This document shows, one piece after another, positions 34,635 to 44,070 of a stretch of 64,000 nucleotides of DNA; positions within the stretch are counted from its first letter, which is position 1, and every line of letters begins with the position of its first letter. The translations under genes and the position numbers were made by a program. The stretch lies in the NCBI RefSeq assembly GCF_016765775.1, contig NZ_JAESVN010000004.1, positions 372,001-436,000 of the forward strand. Direction: 5' to 3'. Source of the stretch: Szabonella alba. Lineage in GTDB: Bacteria; Pseudomonadota; Alphaproteobacteria; Rhodobacterales; Rhodobacteraceae. Under the pieces are notes generated by a model. That model made no database searches. It saw only the letters and a list, made by a program, of their open reading frames with translations, and was not told where the DNA came from.

Positions 34635-35531
34635 TCACCCGGCCATCACCGCCACCGCACCCAACGCGATCAGCGTCATCAACGCAAGCTGCGCCCGTGT
34701 CACCCGTTCCTTCAGCACCAGCCAGCCGATGAGCGCTGCAAAGACGGTCGAGGTTTCGCGCAGCACCGCCGCCTCACCGACCTTGTCGATGCGCGTGGCC
34801 AGCATGATGCCGCCAAAACTGAAATAGGCCACGACGGCGCCAAGGATCCCCCGCTTCCATAAAGGCACGAGATCGGCCCAGGGCAAGGCCCGCAGGCGCC
34901 GCTGCATCACCAGCGGCATGAAGATCCCGTCCAGCATGAAGAACCATGCAAGAAAGGTGAAGGGATCGGCGGTGGCGCGGATGCCATAGGCGTCATAGGT
35001 CGTGTAAAGCGCCACGAAAAACCCGGTGCCGACCGCCAGCCAGAGTGCGGCCGCCAATGTATCGCGCGAGACGGTGACATGGCGTAGATTGTAGACCGCA
35101 AGGCCAAGGATTCCCGCCACCAGTGTCAAAAGCCCCGCCCATTGGCCCGGTGCGAAATATTCCCCGAAGATCAGCCCCGCCCCAAGCACCGAAAAGATCG
35201 GCCCCGTGCCGCGCACCACCGGATAGACCACCGTATAGGCGCCGCGCGAATAGGTCATCGCCTGCAGGATCTTGTATCCGATATGGATCGCCACCGCGCC
35301 CGCGAAGATCGGCCACATATGCGGCTCGGGCCAGGGCACGACGAAGAAGGCAAAGGGGGCCGCGATCAGCCCGTAACTGGCATCAATCGCGGCGCGCGAC
35401 AGCCAAGGATCGTGCCGCCCCTTCTGCAAGGCGCCAAACAGCGCATGCAGCAAGGCCGCCATCAGCGCCAGCGCCAGCGCGACGCGGCTGCCTGCCGCCG
35501 TGCCCTCAAGCGAAATCAGCCATTCGGTCAT
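34635..35531 (-). CDS. DMT/EamA-family permease
   Basis: The protein has 298 residues and about ten predicted membrane helices in two EamA halves (about 15-140 and 155-295). Visible family features are VVYPVVRGTGPIFSVLGA in the first half and VLRETSTVFAALIGWLVLKE in the second. It is a transporter of the drug/metabolite superfamily; the substrate cannot be told from sequence. It lies between ftsY and yciB on the same strand. Confidence 0.88.
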   Translation of the reverse strand: MTEWLISLEGTAAGSRVALALALMAALLHALFGALQKGRHDPWLSRAAIDASYGLIAAPFAFFVVPWPEPHMWPIFAGAVAIHIGYKILQAMTYSRGAYTVVYPVVRGTGPIFSVLGAGLIFGEYFAPGQWAGLLTLVAGILGLAVYNLRHVTVSRDTLAAALWLAVGTGFFVALYTTYDAYGIRATADPFTFLAWFFMLDGIFMPLVMQRRLRALPWADLVPLWKRGILGAVVAYFSFGGIMLATRIDKVGEAAVLRETSTVFAALIGWLVLKERVTRAQLALMTLIALGAVAVMAG

Positions 35532-35558
35532 CAGGGGTGATCCTTACCGCAGGAATCG

Positions 35559-35606
35559 GCGGGGGCCAGCCCCCGCACCCCCGAGGTATTTGTGCCGGGA
35601 TGAAAG
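35559..35606. repeat. intergenic palindromic element, copy 4
   Basis: A perfect GCGGGGG-CCAG-CCCCCGC hairpin (35559-35576) is followed by CCCCCGAGGTATTT...GGGATGAAA. It sits between ftsY and the DMT permease gene and could act as a terminator or processing site. Confidence 0.7.
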
Positions 35607-35613
35607 GGGATGT

Positions 35614-36759
35614 TCAGCGGTCGAGCCCCACCAGCGCGCGGGCGAAATCATCGGGGTCGAAAGGCGAAAGGTCGTCGATCTGCTCCCCCACCCCGATGGC
35701 ATGGATCGGCAGGCCGAAGCGGTCGGCCAGAGCGACCAAAACGCCGCCCTTGGCGGTGCCGTCGAGTTTCGTCATCACAAGACCCGAGACATCGGCCAGT
35801 TTGCGGAAGATCTCGACCTGCGCCAGCGCGTTCTGGCCCGTGGTCGCATCGAGGACCAGCAGCGTGTTATGCGGCGCCTCGGGATCCTTCTTGCGGATGA
35901 CGCGGACGATCTTGGTCAATTCCTCCATCAGATCGGCCCGGTTCTGCAGCCGCCCCGCCGTGTCGATCAGCAGAAGATCGGCACCGCTGTCCTGTGCACG
36001 CCCCATCGCATCGAAGGCAAGGCTGGCGGGGTCGGAGCCTTCGGGCGCGGTCAGCACCGGCACACCCGCGCGGCTACCCCAGACCTGCAGCTGTTCAACG
36101 GCGGCGGCGCGGAACGTGTCACCCGCCGCGATGACGACCGATTTTCCGGCGGCCTTGAACTGGCTGGCCAGTTTGCCGATCGTCGTGGTCTTGCCCGACC
36201 CGTTCACCCCCACGACAAGCACGACCTGCGGGCGTTTTGGATACAGCGGCATCGGGCGGGCGACCGGCTCCATGATGCGCGCGACCTCGGCGGCAAGTGC
36301 CTCGCGGATCTCGGTGGCGGTGACGCGGCGGCCCATGCGGCCCTCGGCGATATTGGCGGCGACGCGCAGGGCGGTTTCCACCCCCATATCGGCGGCGATC
36401 AGCACCTCTTCGAGGCTTTCGAGCATCGCATCATCGAATTCGCGCCGGGCCTCGGGCGCGGTCTGGCCCAGCAGGCGGCCAAGAATGCCGGGTTTCGCTG
36501 CGGGCTGCGGCGCGGTCGGAGGGGCCGCGGGCGGGGCCACTGGGGAGACCATCGGGGGCACGACCGGTTCGGGAATGGCCGCGACAGGAGGGATGACCGG
36601 CGGGGCGACAGCAGGCAGGGCGGCGGGGGGCGTCGTGGTGGGGGGGGGATTTTCGGCAGCGTCTGATGCGGGAGCGTCATTCACCAGCGCCTCCAGCCCC
36701 TCACCGAGCTTGTCGGAGGAGCGGAACATCCGGTCCTTGAGTTTCTTGAAGAAGGACAT
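35614..36759 (-). CDS. ftsY: signal recognition particle receptor FtsY
   Basis: The protein has 381 residues. The N-terminus (MSFFKKLKDRMF) is amphipathic and followed by a long Pro/Ala/Val-rich stretch (about 45-100) that replaces the acidic A domain of the enteric protein. The NG domain follows with GVNGSGKTTTIGKL (K190), GDTFRAAAVEQL, LIDTAGRLQN and MTKLDGTAKGG. It docks SRP-ribosome complexes at the membrane through GTP-dependent pairing with Ffh. I chose the ATG at 36759 over an in-frame codon at 36801, which gives an unlikely extension. Confidence 0.95.
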   Translation of the reverse strand: MSFFKKLKDRMFRSSDKLGEGLEALVNDAPASDAAENPPPTTTPPAALPAVAPPVIPPVAAIPEPVVPPMVSPVAPPAAPPTAPQPAAKPGILGRLLGQTAPEARREFDDAMLESLEEVLIAADMGVETALRVAANIAEGRMGRRVTATEIREALAAEVARIMEPVARPMPLYPKRPQVVLVVGVNGSGKTTTIGKLASQFKAAGKSVVIAAGDTFRAAAVEQLQVWGSRAGVPVLTAPEGSDPASLAFDAMGRAQDSGADLLLIDTAGRLQNRADLMEELTKIVRVIRKKDPEAPHNTLLVLDATTGQNALAQVEIFRKLADVSGLVMTKLDGTAKGGVLVALADRFGLPIHAIGVGEQIDDLSPFDPDDFARALVGLDR

Positions 36760-36801
36760 TGGCAATGGCTCCGCAGCTGTGCTGAGTTCCCACCTAATCA
36801 A

Positions 36802-37485
36802 TCAGGGCGCGGGATGGAAGGGCAGGATGCCGCCGGGAAGCGCGCCAAACACGGCCCCTGCAAGGATCAGCGCCTGTCCCAGCCAATAGGCGGGCCAGAG
36901 CGCCAGCGACAGGCTGCGCCGCCGCGCAGGCGTCACCGGACGGAACAGGGCCAGCGCCAGCAGCAGATCCGACAGGATGAACAGCGCCGCGCCCGCCAGC
37001 GCCGGGATATTCGGTGAGGCAAGTGCGGCAAGACCCATGGCGCAGATCACGGCGACATAGGCCGCGACGGCCGGTCGCAACGCGCCGGTATGCGGCAAAA
37101 GCCAGCCTTGGGTCGACAGCGACAGCGCCAGCAACCCTGCCATAGCGGCCAGACGCAGCGCGTCGGGGGGTGCTGCCTGTCCCAGAAACCACTGCGCATA
37201 GGCCAGATGACCCAGCGCGAAGGCCGCCATCCCCGCCAGAAAGGCGCGATTGCCCGGGCGCGACAGGGCCAGATCGCCCAGCGCCCCCAAGGCAAGCCCC
37301 GCCGTTATAGGCCATGGCGCAACCAGCAGGGCCGCCAGCACCGCCAGTCCGCCCACCGCCGCCGTCTTGACCGCCGAGCGGACTGGGCCGTGGCCTTCCC
37401 GCGGGGCATATGCGATCCAGTAGATCAGTGCCGCAAGACCTGCGGTTGCGGCGGCAAGCGGCAGCATGACCGGCAGATCCTCCAT
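36802..37485 (-). CDS. YhhN-family membrane protein (lysoplasmalogenase-like)
   Basis: The protein has about 227 residues with eight predicted membrane helices. The family core is LGALGDLAL...GMAAFALGHLAYA and FILSDLLLALALF; the two conserved Asp are present. Members hydrolyse the vinyl ether bond of lysoplasmalogens or are uncharacterised. The start is either the ATG at 37485 or the ATG at 37467, which GGAGG precedes; both keep the first helix. It lies 42 bases upstream of ftsY on the same strand. Confidence 0.85.
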   Translation of the reverse strand: MEDLPVMLPLAAATAGLAALIYWIAYAPREGHGPVRSAVKTAAVGGLAVLAALLVAPWPITAGLALGALGDLALSRPGNRAFLAGMAAFALGHLAYAQWFLGQAAPPDALRLAAMAGLLALSLSTQGWLLPHTGALRPAVAAYVAVICAMGLAALASPNIPALAGAALFILSDLLLALALFRPVTPARRRSLSLALWPAYWLGQALILAGAVFGALPGGILPFHPAP

Positions 37486-37602
37486 CACGCTTTGCAGTCC
37501 CGTCCCTGTGATCTGTCGCCGTTTCCCGTCATCTGCCTGCCCTGTTTCGCGGGCCGCGTTTCCGGCTGTTACACCCGCCGCATCATGCTAGATTGCGCGC
37601 CG

Positions 37603-38664
37603 ATGCGAGACAAGTTGCCCCTGCCCGCGATGGCGCTTTTTGCGCTAGCCTCCGGTCTTCCGGCGGGGCTGATCGCGCTTGCCGCCTTGCTGGGCGGCGG
37701 CTGGGTCTGGCTGCCCTTCCTCTATATGGCCTTTCTGACGGTGATGCTGGACCAGATCATCCCGCTGGTCGCGCCCGAGGCGCCCGAGGGGGCGGAATTT
37801 CCGGCAGCCGATGCGCTGCTGGTGGCTTTGGGCCTTGCGCATCTGTGCCTGTTGCCGCTGGTTGTTCACGCCGTTGCAGGGCAGAACGGGCTGAGCATGG
37901 GGCAACGGGTGCTTCTGTTCTTCGGGGCGGGGTTGTGGTTCGGGCAGGTGGCCAACCCGGCCGCGCATGAGCTGATCCATCGCGGCAATCGCTGGATGTT
38001 CCGGCTGGGGGTGGCGGTCTATGGCTCGGTGCTGTTCGGGCATCACGCCTCGGCGCATCGGCTGGTACATCATGTCCATGCCGCAACTGCCACCGATCCC
38101 AATACCGCGCGGGCGGGTGAGGGGTTCTGGCGTTTCGCCCCGCGCGCATGGACGGGATCGTTCCGCGCAGGCTGGCAGGCCGAAAGCGCAAGGCAGGCGC
38201 GGCGGGGCGGCTTGCATCCCTATGCCACCTATCTGGGGCTGGGCCTTGGCAGTCTGATTGCAGGGGCGATGATTGCGGGCCTGCCGGGGGTGCTGGTCTG
38301 GGCGGGGCTTGCGGCCCATGTGCAGCTTCAGCTTCTGCTGGCCGATTATGTGCAGCATTACGGGTTGACGCGCGCGACCCTGCCCGACGGGCGGCTGGAA
38401 CCGGTCTCGGACCGGCACAGCTGGAATGCGCCGCAATGGTATTCCTCGGCGCTGATGCTGAACGCGCCGCGCCATTCGGACCATCACGCCCATCCTGCCC
38501 GCCCCTATCCGGCCTTGCGCCTGCCGGGGCGCGATCAGGCCCCGCGCCTGCCCTATCCGCTGCCGGTCTGCGCGACGCTGGCCCTGTCGCCCCGGCTGTG
38601 GCGCCGGGTGATGGGGCCGCGTCTGGCCGAATGGCAGCGCCAGAGCGGCACGGATCGGGGGTAA
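37603..38664 (+). CDS. AlkB-type membrane di-iron alkane hydroxylase
   Basis: The protein has 353 residues with about six predicted membrane helices. The histidine motifs of integral-membrane di-iron hydroxylases are all present: NPAAHELIH, GHHASAHRLVHHVHAAT followed by DPNTARAGEGFW, DYVQHYGL and RHSDHHAHP. The last two are typical of AlkB alkane 1-monooxygenases rather than desaturases. It would use rubredoxin or ferredoxin electrons to hydroxylate alkyl chains; no rubredoxin gene is adjacent. I chose the ATG at 37603; an ATG at 37585 adds six residues. It is transcribed away from the YhhN gene. The true substrate is not deducible. Confidence 0.85.
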   Translation: MRDKLPLPAMALFALASGLPAGLIALAALLGGGWVWLPFLYMAFLTVMLDQIIPLVAPEAPEGAEFPAADALLVALGLAHLCLLPLVVHAVAGQNGLSMGQRVLLFFGAGLWFGQVANPAAHELIHRGNRWMFRLGVAVYGSVLFGHHASAHRLVHHVHAATATDPNTARAGEGFWRFAPRAWTGSFRAGWQAESARQARRGGLHPYATYLGLGLGSLIAGAMIAGLPGVLVWAGLAAHVQLQLLLADYVQHYGLTRATLPDGRLEPVSDRHSWNAPQWYSSALMLNAPRHSDHHAHPARPYPALRLPGRDQAPRLPYPLPVCATLALSPRLWRRVMGPRLAEWQRQSGTDRG

Positions 38665-38761
38665 ACCCGCCAGCTTTGTCTTGTCTGACGGGGCTGTGAC
38701 TGGCCTTTGGCGCGGCCTTCCGGCAAATTGGTGGCAACCGACCCATCCGGAAAGACCGACC

Positions 38762-39199
38762 ATGCGCGCCCTTCCCGTTTCCGCCCGTTCCCCCGCCCCT
38801 GTGCTGGCCGCCCTGCTGGCACTGGCCACCCTGCTGGCCCTCCCCGCCCATTCCGAAACCCGCATGACGGCCGATGAATTCGAGGCCTATGCCACCGGCA
38901 AGACCCTGACCTATGGTGAGAATGGCCGCGTCTACGGGGTGGAGCAATATCTGCCCAACCGCCGCGTCCGCTGGGCCTTTGTCGATGACACCTGTCGTCT
39001 GGGCCATTGGTATGACAATGGGGGGGATGAGATTTGTTTCGTCTATGAACATGACGCGACGCCGCAATGCTGGACCTTCCACAAGGGGCCGGGCGGGTTG
39101 CGGGCGCGGTTCACCAATATCCCGGACAGCACCGAACTTTCGGAAGTGCAGCAGACCGATGAACCGCTGGCCTGCACCGGCCCCGATGTCGGGGTCTGA
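38762..39199 (+). CDS. secreted protein of unknown function
   Basis: The protein has 145 residues: a clear Sec signal peptide (VLAALLALATLLALPAHS) and a mature domain of about 113 residues with four cysteines (DDTCRLG, EICFVYE, PQCWTF, LACTG). The pattern TYGENGRVYGVEQYLPNRRV followed by WYDNGGDEICF resembles small secreted Rhodobacteraceae proteins seen with uncharacterised function. The start at 38762 places the signal peptide at the N-terminus. It is convergent with xseA across 39 bases. Confidence 0.82.
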   Translation: MRALPVSARSPAPVLAALLALATLLALPAHSETRMTADEFEAYATGKTLTYGENGRVYGVEQYLPNRRVRWAFVDDTCRLGHWYDNGGDEICFVYEHDATPQCWTFHKGPGGLRARFTNIPDSTELSEVQQTDEPLACTGPDVGV

Positions 39200-39238
39200 G
39201 TGGGTTCTGCGCACCCTCGTTTCGGGCCGGGATCGGCG

Positions 39239-40927
39239 CTAGAACAGGCTTCCCTGTGATCCGGCTTCGGGATCCGGACCGGCGCCCGAGCCCGAACGGG
39301 TGCTGCGGGCGGGTTTGGGGGGCGCGGGTTTCGGGGGCGCAGGTTTGATGGGGGATGGTTTGACCGGGGACGGGGGCGCGCCGCCGCCCCCTCCACTTCC
39401 CCCCGCGACCACCGCCAGCCGCCCGTCATGAAACTCGATCTCCAGCGCGCCCGCCCCTGCGGCCTGCGCGCGGGAGGTCACGACCGCATCGCCGAAGCGC
39501 ACGACAGCAAAGCCGCGTCTGAGCGTTTCGGTATGACCGAGCGTTTGGCGCATCCGGTCGAGCGTATCCAGCCGTTGCGACAACAGCGCCAGCCGGTCCT
39601 GCGGGGCGCGGTCCAACCTTGCGCCGAAGTCCTGAAGCCTTATGCGATCCTCACGAAGGCGCATGTCCATCTGGCGGAAAAGCCCCGCAAATCCGGTTTC
39701 CAGCCGGGCCGACAGCACGCCCAGACGCTCCGCCTGCCGTTCCCGGCGCCGCGCCTGCGCCTGATCCAGCGCGCGACCCCGCTCGGCCAGCCGTTCGCCC
39801 CGCCGGGCGACCATGTCCAGCAAAAGGCGCGGGCGCATCGGCGCGGCCACGCGGTCCAATGCCGCGCGCTTGGCCGAGGCTGCAAGCGCCAGCGCGCCCC
39901 CCAGCCGTCCGGTCCAGAGGTCATACCGCTGCGCAGCCCCTTGCGTCAGCGCCTCGGGACGCGGCAGCGCCCGGGCCAGATCGCGCAGCCTCTGGCCGCG
40001 CAGCGCCATGCCCTGCACCACCGCGCGGCTCAACCGTGCGCCCTGCCCGTCCAGCGTGGCCAGCAATTCGATCCGCACCGGCACGGCCATTTCCGCCGCC
40101 GCCGTGGGGGTTGGCGCGCGCCGGTCTGCGGCATGGTCGATCAGGGTTGTGTCGGTTTCATGGCCCACGGCTGAAATCAGCGGGATGGCGCTTTCTGCCG
40201 CCGCGCGCACGACGATTTCCTCATTGAAACCCCAGAGGTCTTCCAGACTGCCACCGCCCCGCGCCACGATCAGCAGATCCGGGCGTGGCACTGGCCCACC
40301 GGGGGCAATCGCGTTGAAACCCCGGATCGCGGCGGCCACCTCGGCGGCGCATTTCTCCCCCTGCACCGCCACCGGCCAGATCAGCACATGGCGCGGGAAA
40401 CGGTCACGCAGCCGGTGAAGGATATCACGGATCACGGCGCCCGAGGGTGAAGTGACCACCCCGATCACCGCAGGAAGATAGGGGATCGCGCGCTTGCGGT
40501 CGGCATCGAACAGCCCCTCGGCCTGCAGGGCGGCGCGGCGGCGTTCCAGCATCGCCATCAGCGCGCCTGCGCCTGCCGGTGCGATATCCTCGACGATCAG
40601 CTGATATTTCGACTGTCCCGGAAAGGTGGTCATCCGGCCCGTGGCCACGACCTCCATCCCCTCCTCGGGGCGGACCTGCAGGCGTGCTGCCTGTCCTTTC
40701 CACGAAATCGCGGCGATGACCGAGCGGTCATCCTTCAGATCGAAATAAAGATGCCCAGACGCGGGGCGCGAGACGCGACCCACCTCACCCCGGACCCGGA
40801 CAAGGCCGAATTCGCCCTCGATCACCCGTTTGACCGCGCCCGAAAGCTCGGACACGGTAAACTCGGGGCGGTTGCCCTGCGGGCCCCCGGTATTAGCCGG
40901 CTCCGCATCCTCGAAAAGCTCCGACAT
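39239..40927 (-). CDS. xseA: exodeoxyribonuclease VII large subunit
   Basis: The protein has 562 residues. An N-terminal OB fold (about 20-120: FTVSELSGAVKRVIE, GHLYFDLKD) is followed by the catalytic domain (IGVVTSPSGAVIRDILHRL, ARGGGSLEDLWGFNEE, SAVGHETDTTLIDHAADRRAPTPTAAAE, written here in pieces), a long coiled coil and a Pro/Lys-rich C-terminal tail (repeated PIKPAPPKPA) longer than usual. With XseB it degrades single-stranded DNA. xseA is divergent from purD across 68 bases. No xseB is in the window. Confidence 0.94.
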   Translation of the reverse strand: MSELFEDAEPANTGGPQGNRPEFTVSELSGAVKRVIEGEFGLVRVRGEVGRVSRPASGHLYFDLKDDRSVIAAISWKGQAARLQVRPEEGMEVVATGRMTTFPGQSKYQLIVEDIAPAGAGALMAMLERRRAALQAEGLFDADRKRAIPYLPAVIGVVTSPSGAVIRDILHRLRDRFPRHVLIWPVAVQGEKCAAEVAAAIRGFNAIAPGGPVPRPDLLIVARGGGSLEDLWGFNEEIVVRAAAESAIPLISAVGHETDTTLIDHAADRRAPTPTAAAEMAVPVRIELLATLDGQGARLSRAVVQGMALRGQRLRDLARALPRPEALTQGAAQRYDLWTGRLGGALALAASAKRAALDRVAAPMRPRLLLDMVARRGERLAERGRALDQAQARRRERQAERLGVLSARLETGFAGLFRQMDMRLREDRIRLQDFGARLDRAPQDRLALLSQRLDTLDRMRQTLGHTETLRRGFAVVRFGDAVVTSRAQAAGAGALEIEFHDGRLAVVAGGSGGGGGAPPSPVKPSPIKPAPPKPAPPKPARSTRSGSGAGPDPEAGSQGSLF

Positions 40928-40995
40928 GGTGCGCCTTCTTGTGATCTGCTCCCCCTGACCTTAAGACGCAAGGCGACGAAGGCCAAGCGGGGGCG

Positions 40996-42261
40996 ATGAT
41001 GAATATCCTGATCCTGGGAAGCGGCGGGCGCGAACATGCGCTGGCATGGGCGGTCAAGCAGAACCCGAAATGCGACCGGCTGATCGTGGCACCGGGCAAT
41101 GCGGGCATCGCGGATCTGGCCGAATGTGCGCCGCTGGACATCATGGATGGCAAGGCGGTCACAGGGTTCTGCGCTGAAAACGGCGTGGATTTCGTGATCG
41201 TGGGCCCCGAGGCCCCGCTGGCTGCAGGGGTTGCCGACGATCTGCGCGCGGCCGGCATCCTGACCTTCGGCCCCTCGGCGGCGGCAGCGCGGCTGGAGGC
41301 GTCGAAAGCCTTCACCAAGGAAATCTGCGACGCCTGCGCCGCCCCCACCGCAGGCTATGCCCGCTTCACCGGGGCCGAAGCTGCGAAGGATTACGTCCGC
41401 CGGACCGGCGCGCCGCTGGTCATCAAGGCCGACGGGCTGGCGGCGGGCAAAGGCGTCATCATGGGCATGACCGAGGCCGAGGCGCTGGACGGGATCGACG
41501 AGATCTTCGGCGGGGCCTTTGGGGCGGCGGGTGCCGAGGTGGTGATCGAGGAGTTCATGGAAGGCGAGGAAGCCAGCCTTTTCATCCTGTCGGACGGCAA
41601 GGACGTGCTGGCCATCGGTTCGGCACAGGATCACAAGCGCGTGGGTGACGGCGATACCGGCCCCAATACCGGCGGGATGGGTGCCTATTCCCCCGCCCCG
41701 GTCTTGACCGGGGCGATCACGGAACAGGCCATGGAGGAGATCATCCGCCCGACCATCGCCGAGATGGCCCGGCGCGGCACGCCCTTTCAGGGGGTGCTTT
41801 ATGCCGGGCTGATGATCGCCGATGGGCATGCGCGGCTGGTGGAATACAATGTCCGCTTCGGCGATCCCGAATGTCAGGTTCTGATGCTGCGGCTGGGAGC
41901 GCAGGCGCTGGACCTGCTGCTGGCCTGCGCTGAGGAGCGTCTGGCGGCCATCGCGGCGCATTGGGCCGAGGATCATGCCCTGACCGTGGTTCTGGCAGCA
42001 AAGGGCTATCCGGGCGATTACACCAAAGGCAGCGTGATCGCGGGGCTTGAGGCGCTGCCCCGGGACAGTTCGCATATGGTGTTTCATGCCGGAACCGCGC
42101 GGCGCGATGGCAAGATCACCGCCAATGGCGGCCGGGTGCTGAATGTGACGGCGCGCGGGGCGTCCCTGGCCGAGGCGCGCGACCGGGCCTATGCGATGGT
42201 GGATGGTATCGACTGGCCCGAAGGCTTCTGCCGCCGCGATATCGGCTGGCGCGCGCTCTGA
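40996..42261 (+). CDS. purD: phosphoribosylamine-glycine ligase
   Basis: The protein has 421 residues, full length. Start MMNILILGSGGREHALAW; the second Met (40999) is the usual family start and may be the real one. ATP-grasp features are PLVIKADGLAAGKGV, FMEGEEASLFILSDG, DHKRVGDGDTGPNTGGMGAY and LYAGLMIADGHARLVEYN. It makes glycinamide ribonucleotide in purine synthesis. The next gene lies 344 bases away. Confidence 0.96.
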   Translation: MMNILILGSGGREHALAWAVKQNPKCDRLIVAPGNAGIADLAECAPLDIMDGKAVTGFCAENGVDFVIVGPEAPLAAGVADDLRAAGILTFGPSAAAARLEASKAFTKEICDACAAPTAGYARFTGAEAAKDYVRRTGAPLVIKADGLAAGKGVIMGMTEAEALDGIDEIFGGAFGAAGAEVVIEEFMEGEEASLFILSDGKDVLAIGSAQDHKRVGDGDTGPNTGGMGAYSPAPVLTGAITEQAMEEIIRPTIAEMARRGTPFQGVLYAGLMIADGHARLVEYNVRFGDPECQVLMLRLGAQALDLLLACAEERLAAIAAHWAEDHALTVVLAAKGYPGDYTKGSVIAGLEALPRDSSHMVFHAGTARRDGKITANGGRVLNVTARGASLAEARDRAYAMVDGIDWPEGFCRRDIGWRAL

Positions 42262-42275
42262 CATCGGCGGGGCAA

Positions 42276-42337
42276 GAGGGGGCGCTGCCCCCGTCGCGTT
42301 CCGCGACTCCCCCGGGATATTTGAGGACAGAAAAAAC
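42276..42337. repeat. intergenic palindromic element, copy 5
   Basis: A GGGGGCGCTGCCCCC hairpin, then CGCG...CGCG and CCCCCGGGATATTTGAGGACAG, ends in six A. It begins 15 bases after the purD stop and may terminate that transcript. Confidence 0.7.
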
Positions 42338-42429
42338 AGCAGCCCCCGCTTGAGGAAAGCGGGGTCCATTTCCTGTCACGGCCATCGGCGTCCCCGCCTG
42401 TTCCGCCATCCCATCCTCCCAGCGCAAGG

Positions 42430-42445
42430 TTAACGCCAGATTAAC
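42430..42445. promoter_or_regulatory. CtrA-like binding site
   Basis: TTAA-CGCCAGA-TTAAC exactly matches the full CtrA consensus TTAA-N7-TTAA known from alphaproteobacteria. It lies about 160 bases before lysC. A chance match cannot be excluded. Confidence 0.4.
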
Positions 42446-42449
42446 GCGC

Positions 42450-42522
42450 TTTTTTCTGTCTGGAAATATCCTCAGGGGTGAGCCGCCTCTGGGCGGCGAG
42501 GGGGCGGAAGGCCCCCTTTCCC
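42450..42522. repeat. intergenic palindromic element, copy 6 (inverted)
   Basis: TTTTTTCTGTCTGGAAATATCCTCAGGGG is the reverse of copy 5's tail (written here as one motif read from 42450), followed by GCCGCC...GGCGGC and GGGGGC...GCCCCC pairing. With copy 5 it makes an inverted pair about 110 bases apart. Confidence 0.65.
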
Positions 42523-42605
42523 CCGCAGATCCCCGCCACGCCAGCGCCCGCTTGCGCATGGCCGCGCGTCTGCTATGAAGCAGGCGCTTTTTCGGGCGGG
42601 GATGG

Positions 42606-43868
42606 ATGATGCCGCTACTGGTCATGAAATTCGGGGGAACCTCGGTCGCGGATCTCGCGCGGATCGAGAATGCCGCGAAGAAGGTTCAGCGCGAGGTAGA
42701 GCGCGGTTACGATGTGATCGTGATCGTCTCGGCCATGTCGGGCAAGACCAATGAGCTTGTGGGCTGGGTCGAAACCACCTCAAAGCTGTATGACGCGCGG
42801 GAATATGATGCGGTCGTGTCCAGCGGTGAGAATGTGACGGCGGGGCTGATGGCGCTGCGCTTGCAGGAAATGGGCGTGCCCGCACGCAGTTGGCAAGGCT
42901 GGCAGGTACCGATCAACACGACCTCCGCCCATTCGGCGGCGCGGTTCGTGGACATTCCCCGCGCCAATATCGACGCGAAATTCGCCGAAGGCTTCAAGGT
43001 CGCGGTGGTGGCGGGGTTTCAGGGCGTTTCCCCCGAGGGCCGGATCACCACACTGGGGCGCGGCGGATCGGACACCACGGCGGTCGCCTTTGCCGCCGCC
43101 TTCGGCGCAGAGCGCTGCGATATCTATACCGATGTTGACGGGATCTACACGACCGATCCGCGCATCACGTCTAAGGCGCGCAAGCTGAAGAAGATCGCCT
43201 TTGAGGAGATGCTGGAACTGGCCTCGCTGGGCGCCAAGGTGCTGCAGACGCGGTCGGTCGAACTGGCAATGCGCTACAAGGTGCGGCTGCGGGTGCTGTC
43301 CTCCTTTGAAGATACCGACGAAAACTCCGGCACGCTTGTCTGCGACGAGGATGAAATCATGGAATCGAAAGTTGTCTCGGGCATCGCCTATTCGCGGGAT
43401 GAGGCGAAGATCACCCTTGTCACCGTCGAGGACCGTCCCGGCATTGCCGCTGCGATCTTCGGCCCGCTGGCCGAGGCGGGGGTGAATGTCGACATGATCG
43501 TGCAGAACATTTCCGAAAAGGATTACGACGACCATCCCGGCGCCGTGACCGACATGACCTTTTCCTGCCCGATCAATCAGGTCGCCCGCGCCCGCAAGGC
43601 GATGGAGGATGCCAAGGCCGCAGGGCTGATCAATTACGACGATCTGGCGGTGGATGAGGATGTCGCCAAGGTTTCGGTCGTGGGGATCGGCATGCGCAGC
43701 CATGCCGGGGTGGCGGCCAAGATGTTCCGCGCGCTGTCAGCCGAGAACGTCAATATCAAGGTCATCGCGACCTCGGAAATCAAGATCTCGGTGCTGATCG
43801 ACCGCAAATACATGGAGCTTGCCGTGCAGGCGCTGCATGATGCCTTTGATCTGCACAAGGCGGGCTGA
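42606..43868 (+). CDS. lysC: aspartate kinase
   Basis: The protein has 420 residues. The kinase domain (about 1-245) has VMKFGGTSVADLARIENA, LGRGGSDTTAVAFAAAF and DVDGIYTTDPR. Two ACT domains follow (about 265-420: VEDRPGIAAAIFGPLAEAGV, KVSVVGIGMRSHAGVAAKMF) for feedback control, usually by lysine and threonine. It phosphorylates aspartate for Lys, Met and Thr synthesis. Two in-frame ATGs (42606, 42609) are equally possible. ptsP follows after 202 bases. Confidence 0.96.
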   Translation: MMPLLVMKFGGTSVADLARIENAAKKVQREVERGYDVIVIVSAMSGKTNELVGWVETTSKLYDAREYDAVVSSGENVTAGLMALRLQEMGVPARSWQGWQVPINTTSAHSAARFVDIPRANIDAKFAEGFKVAVVAGFQGVSPEGRITTLGRGGSDTTAVAFAAAFGAERCDIYTDVDGIYTTDPRITSKARKLKKIAFEEMLELASLGAKVLQTRSVELAMRYKVRLRVLSSFEDTDENSGTLVCDEDEIMESKVVSGIAYSRDEAKITLVTVEDRPGIAAAIFGPLAEAGVNVDMIVQNISEKDYDDHPGAVTDMTFSCPINQVARARKAMEDAKAAGLINYDDLAVDEDVAKVSVVGIGMRSHAGVAAKMFRALSAENVNIKVIATSEIKISVLIDRKYMELAVQALHDAFDLHKAG

Positions 43869-43995
43869 GCCGGGATCCGTTGACGCGGCCCTGCCGTTTT
43901 GCGCGGCACAACCGGCGGCGGGTCGCCCGTCAAAGCGGCAAAAGGGGCGCCATACCAGCCCCTTGCCGCGATGCGGCGACGAAACCCTATGGCGC

Positions 43996-44023
43996 TTGAC
44001 CGGGCAAGCCTTCACAATACGGT
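43996..44023 (+). promoter_or_regulatory. candidate ptsP promoter
   Basis: TTGACC (43996-44001) and TACGGT (44018-44023) are separated by 16 bases, 47 bases before the ptsP ATG. Confidence 0.3.
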
Positions 44024-44070
44024 CCTGACGACAGGGCGGATCAACCGCCGATTGAACGACCGGGACGGAT

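Larger units (their letters stand above)
42262..42605. other. purD-lysC intergenic region
   Basis: These 344 bases have no credible gene. They contain two palindromic elements in opposite orientation (42276-42337 and 42450-42522) and, between them, a TTAA-N7-TTAAC sequence. The lysC promoter must lie in or after this region. Confidence 0.6.
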
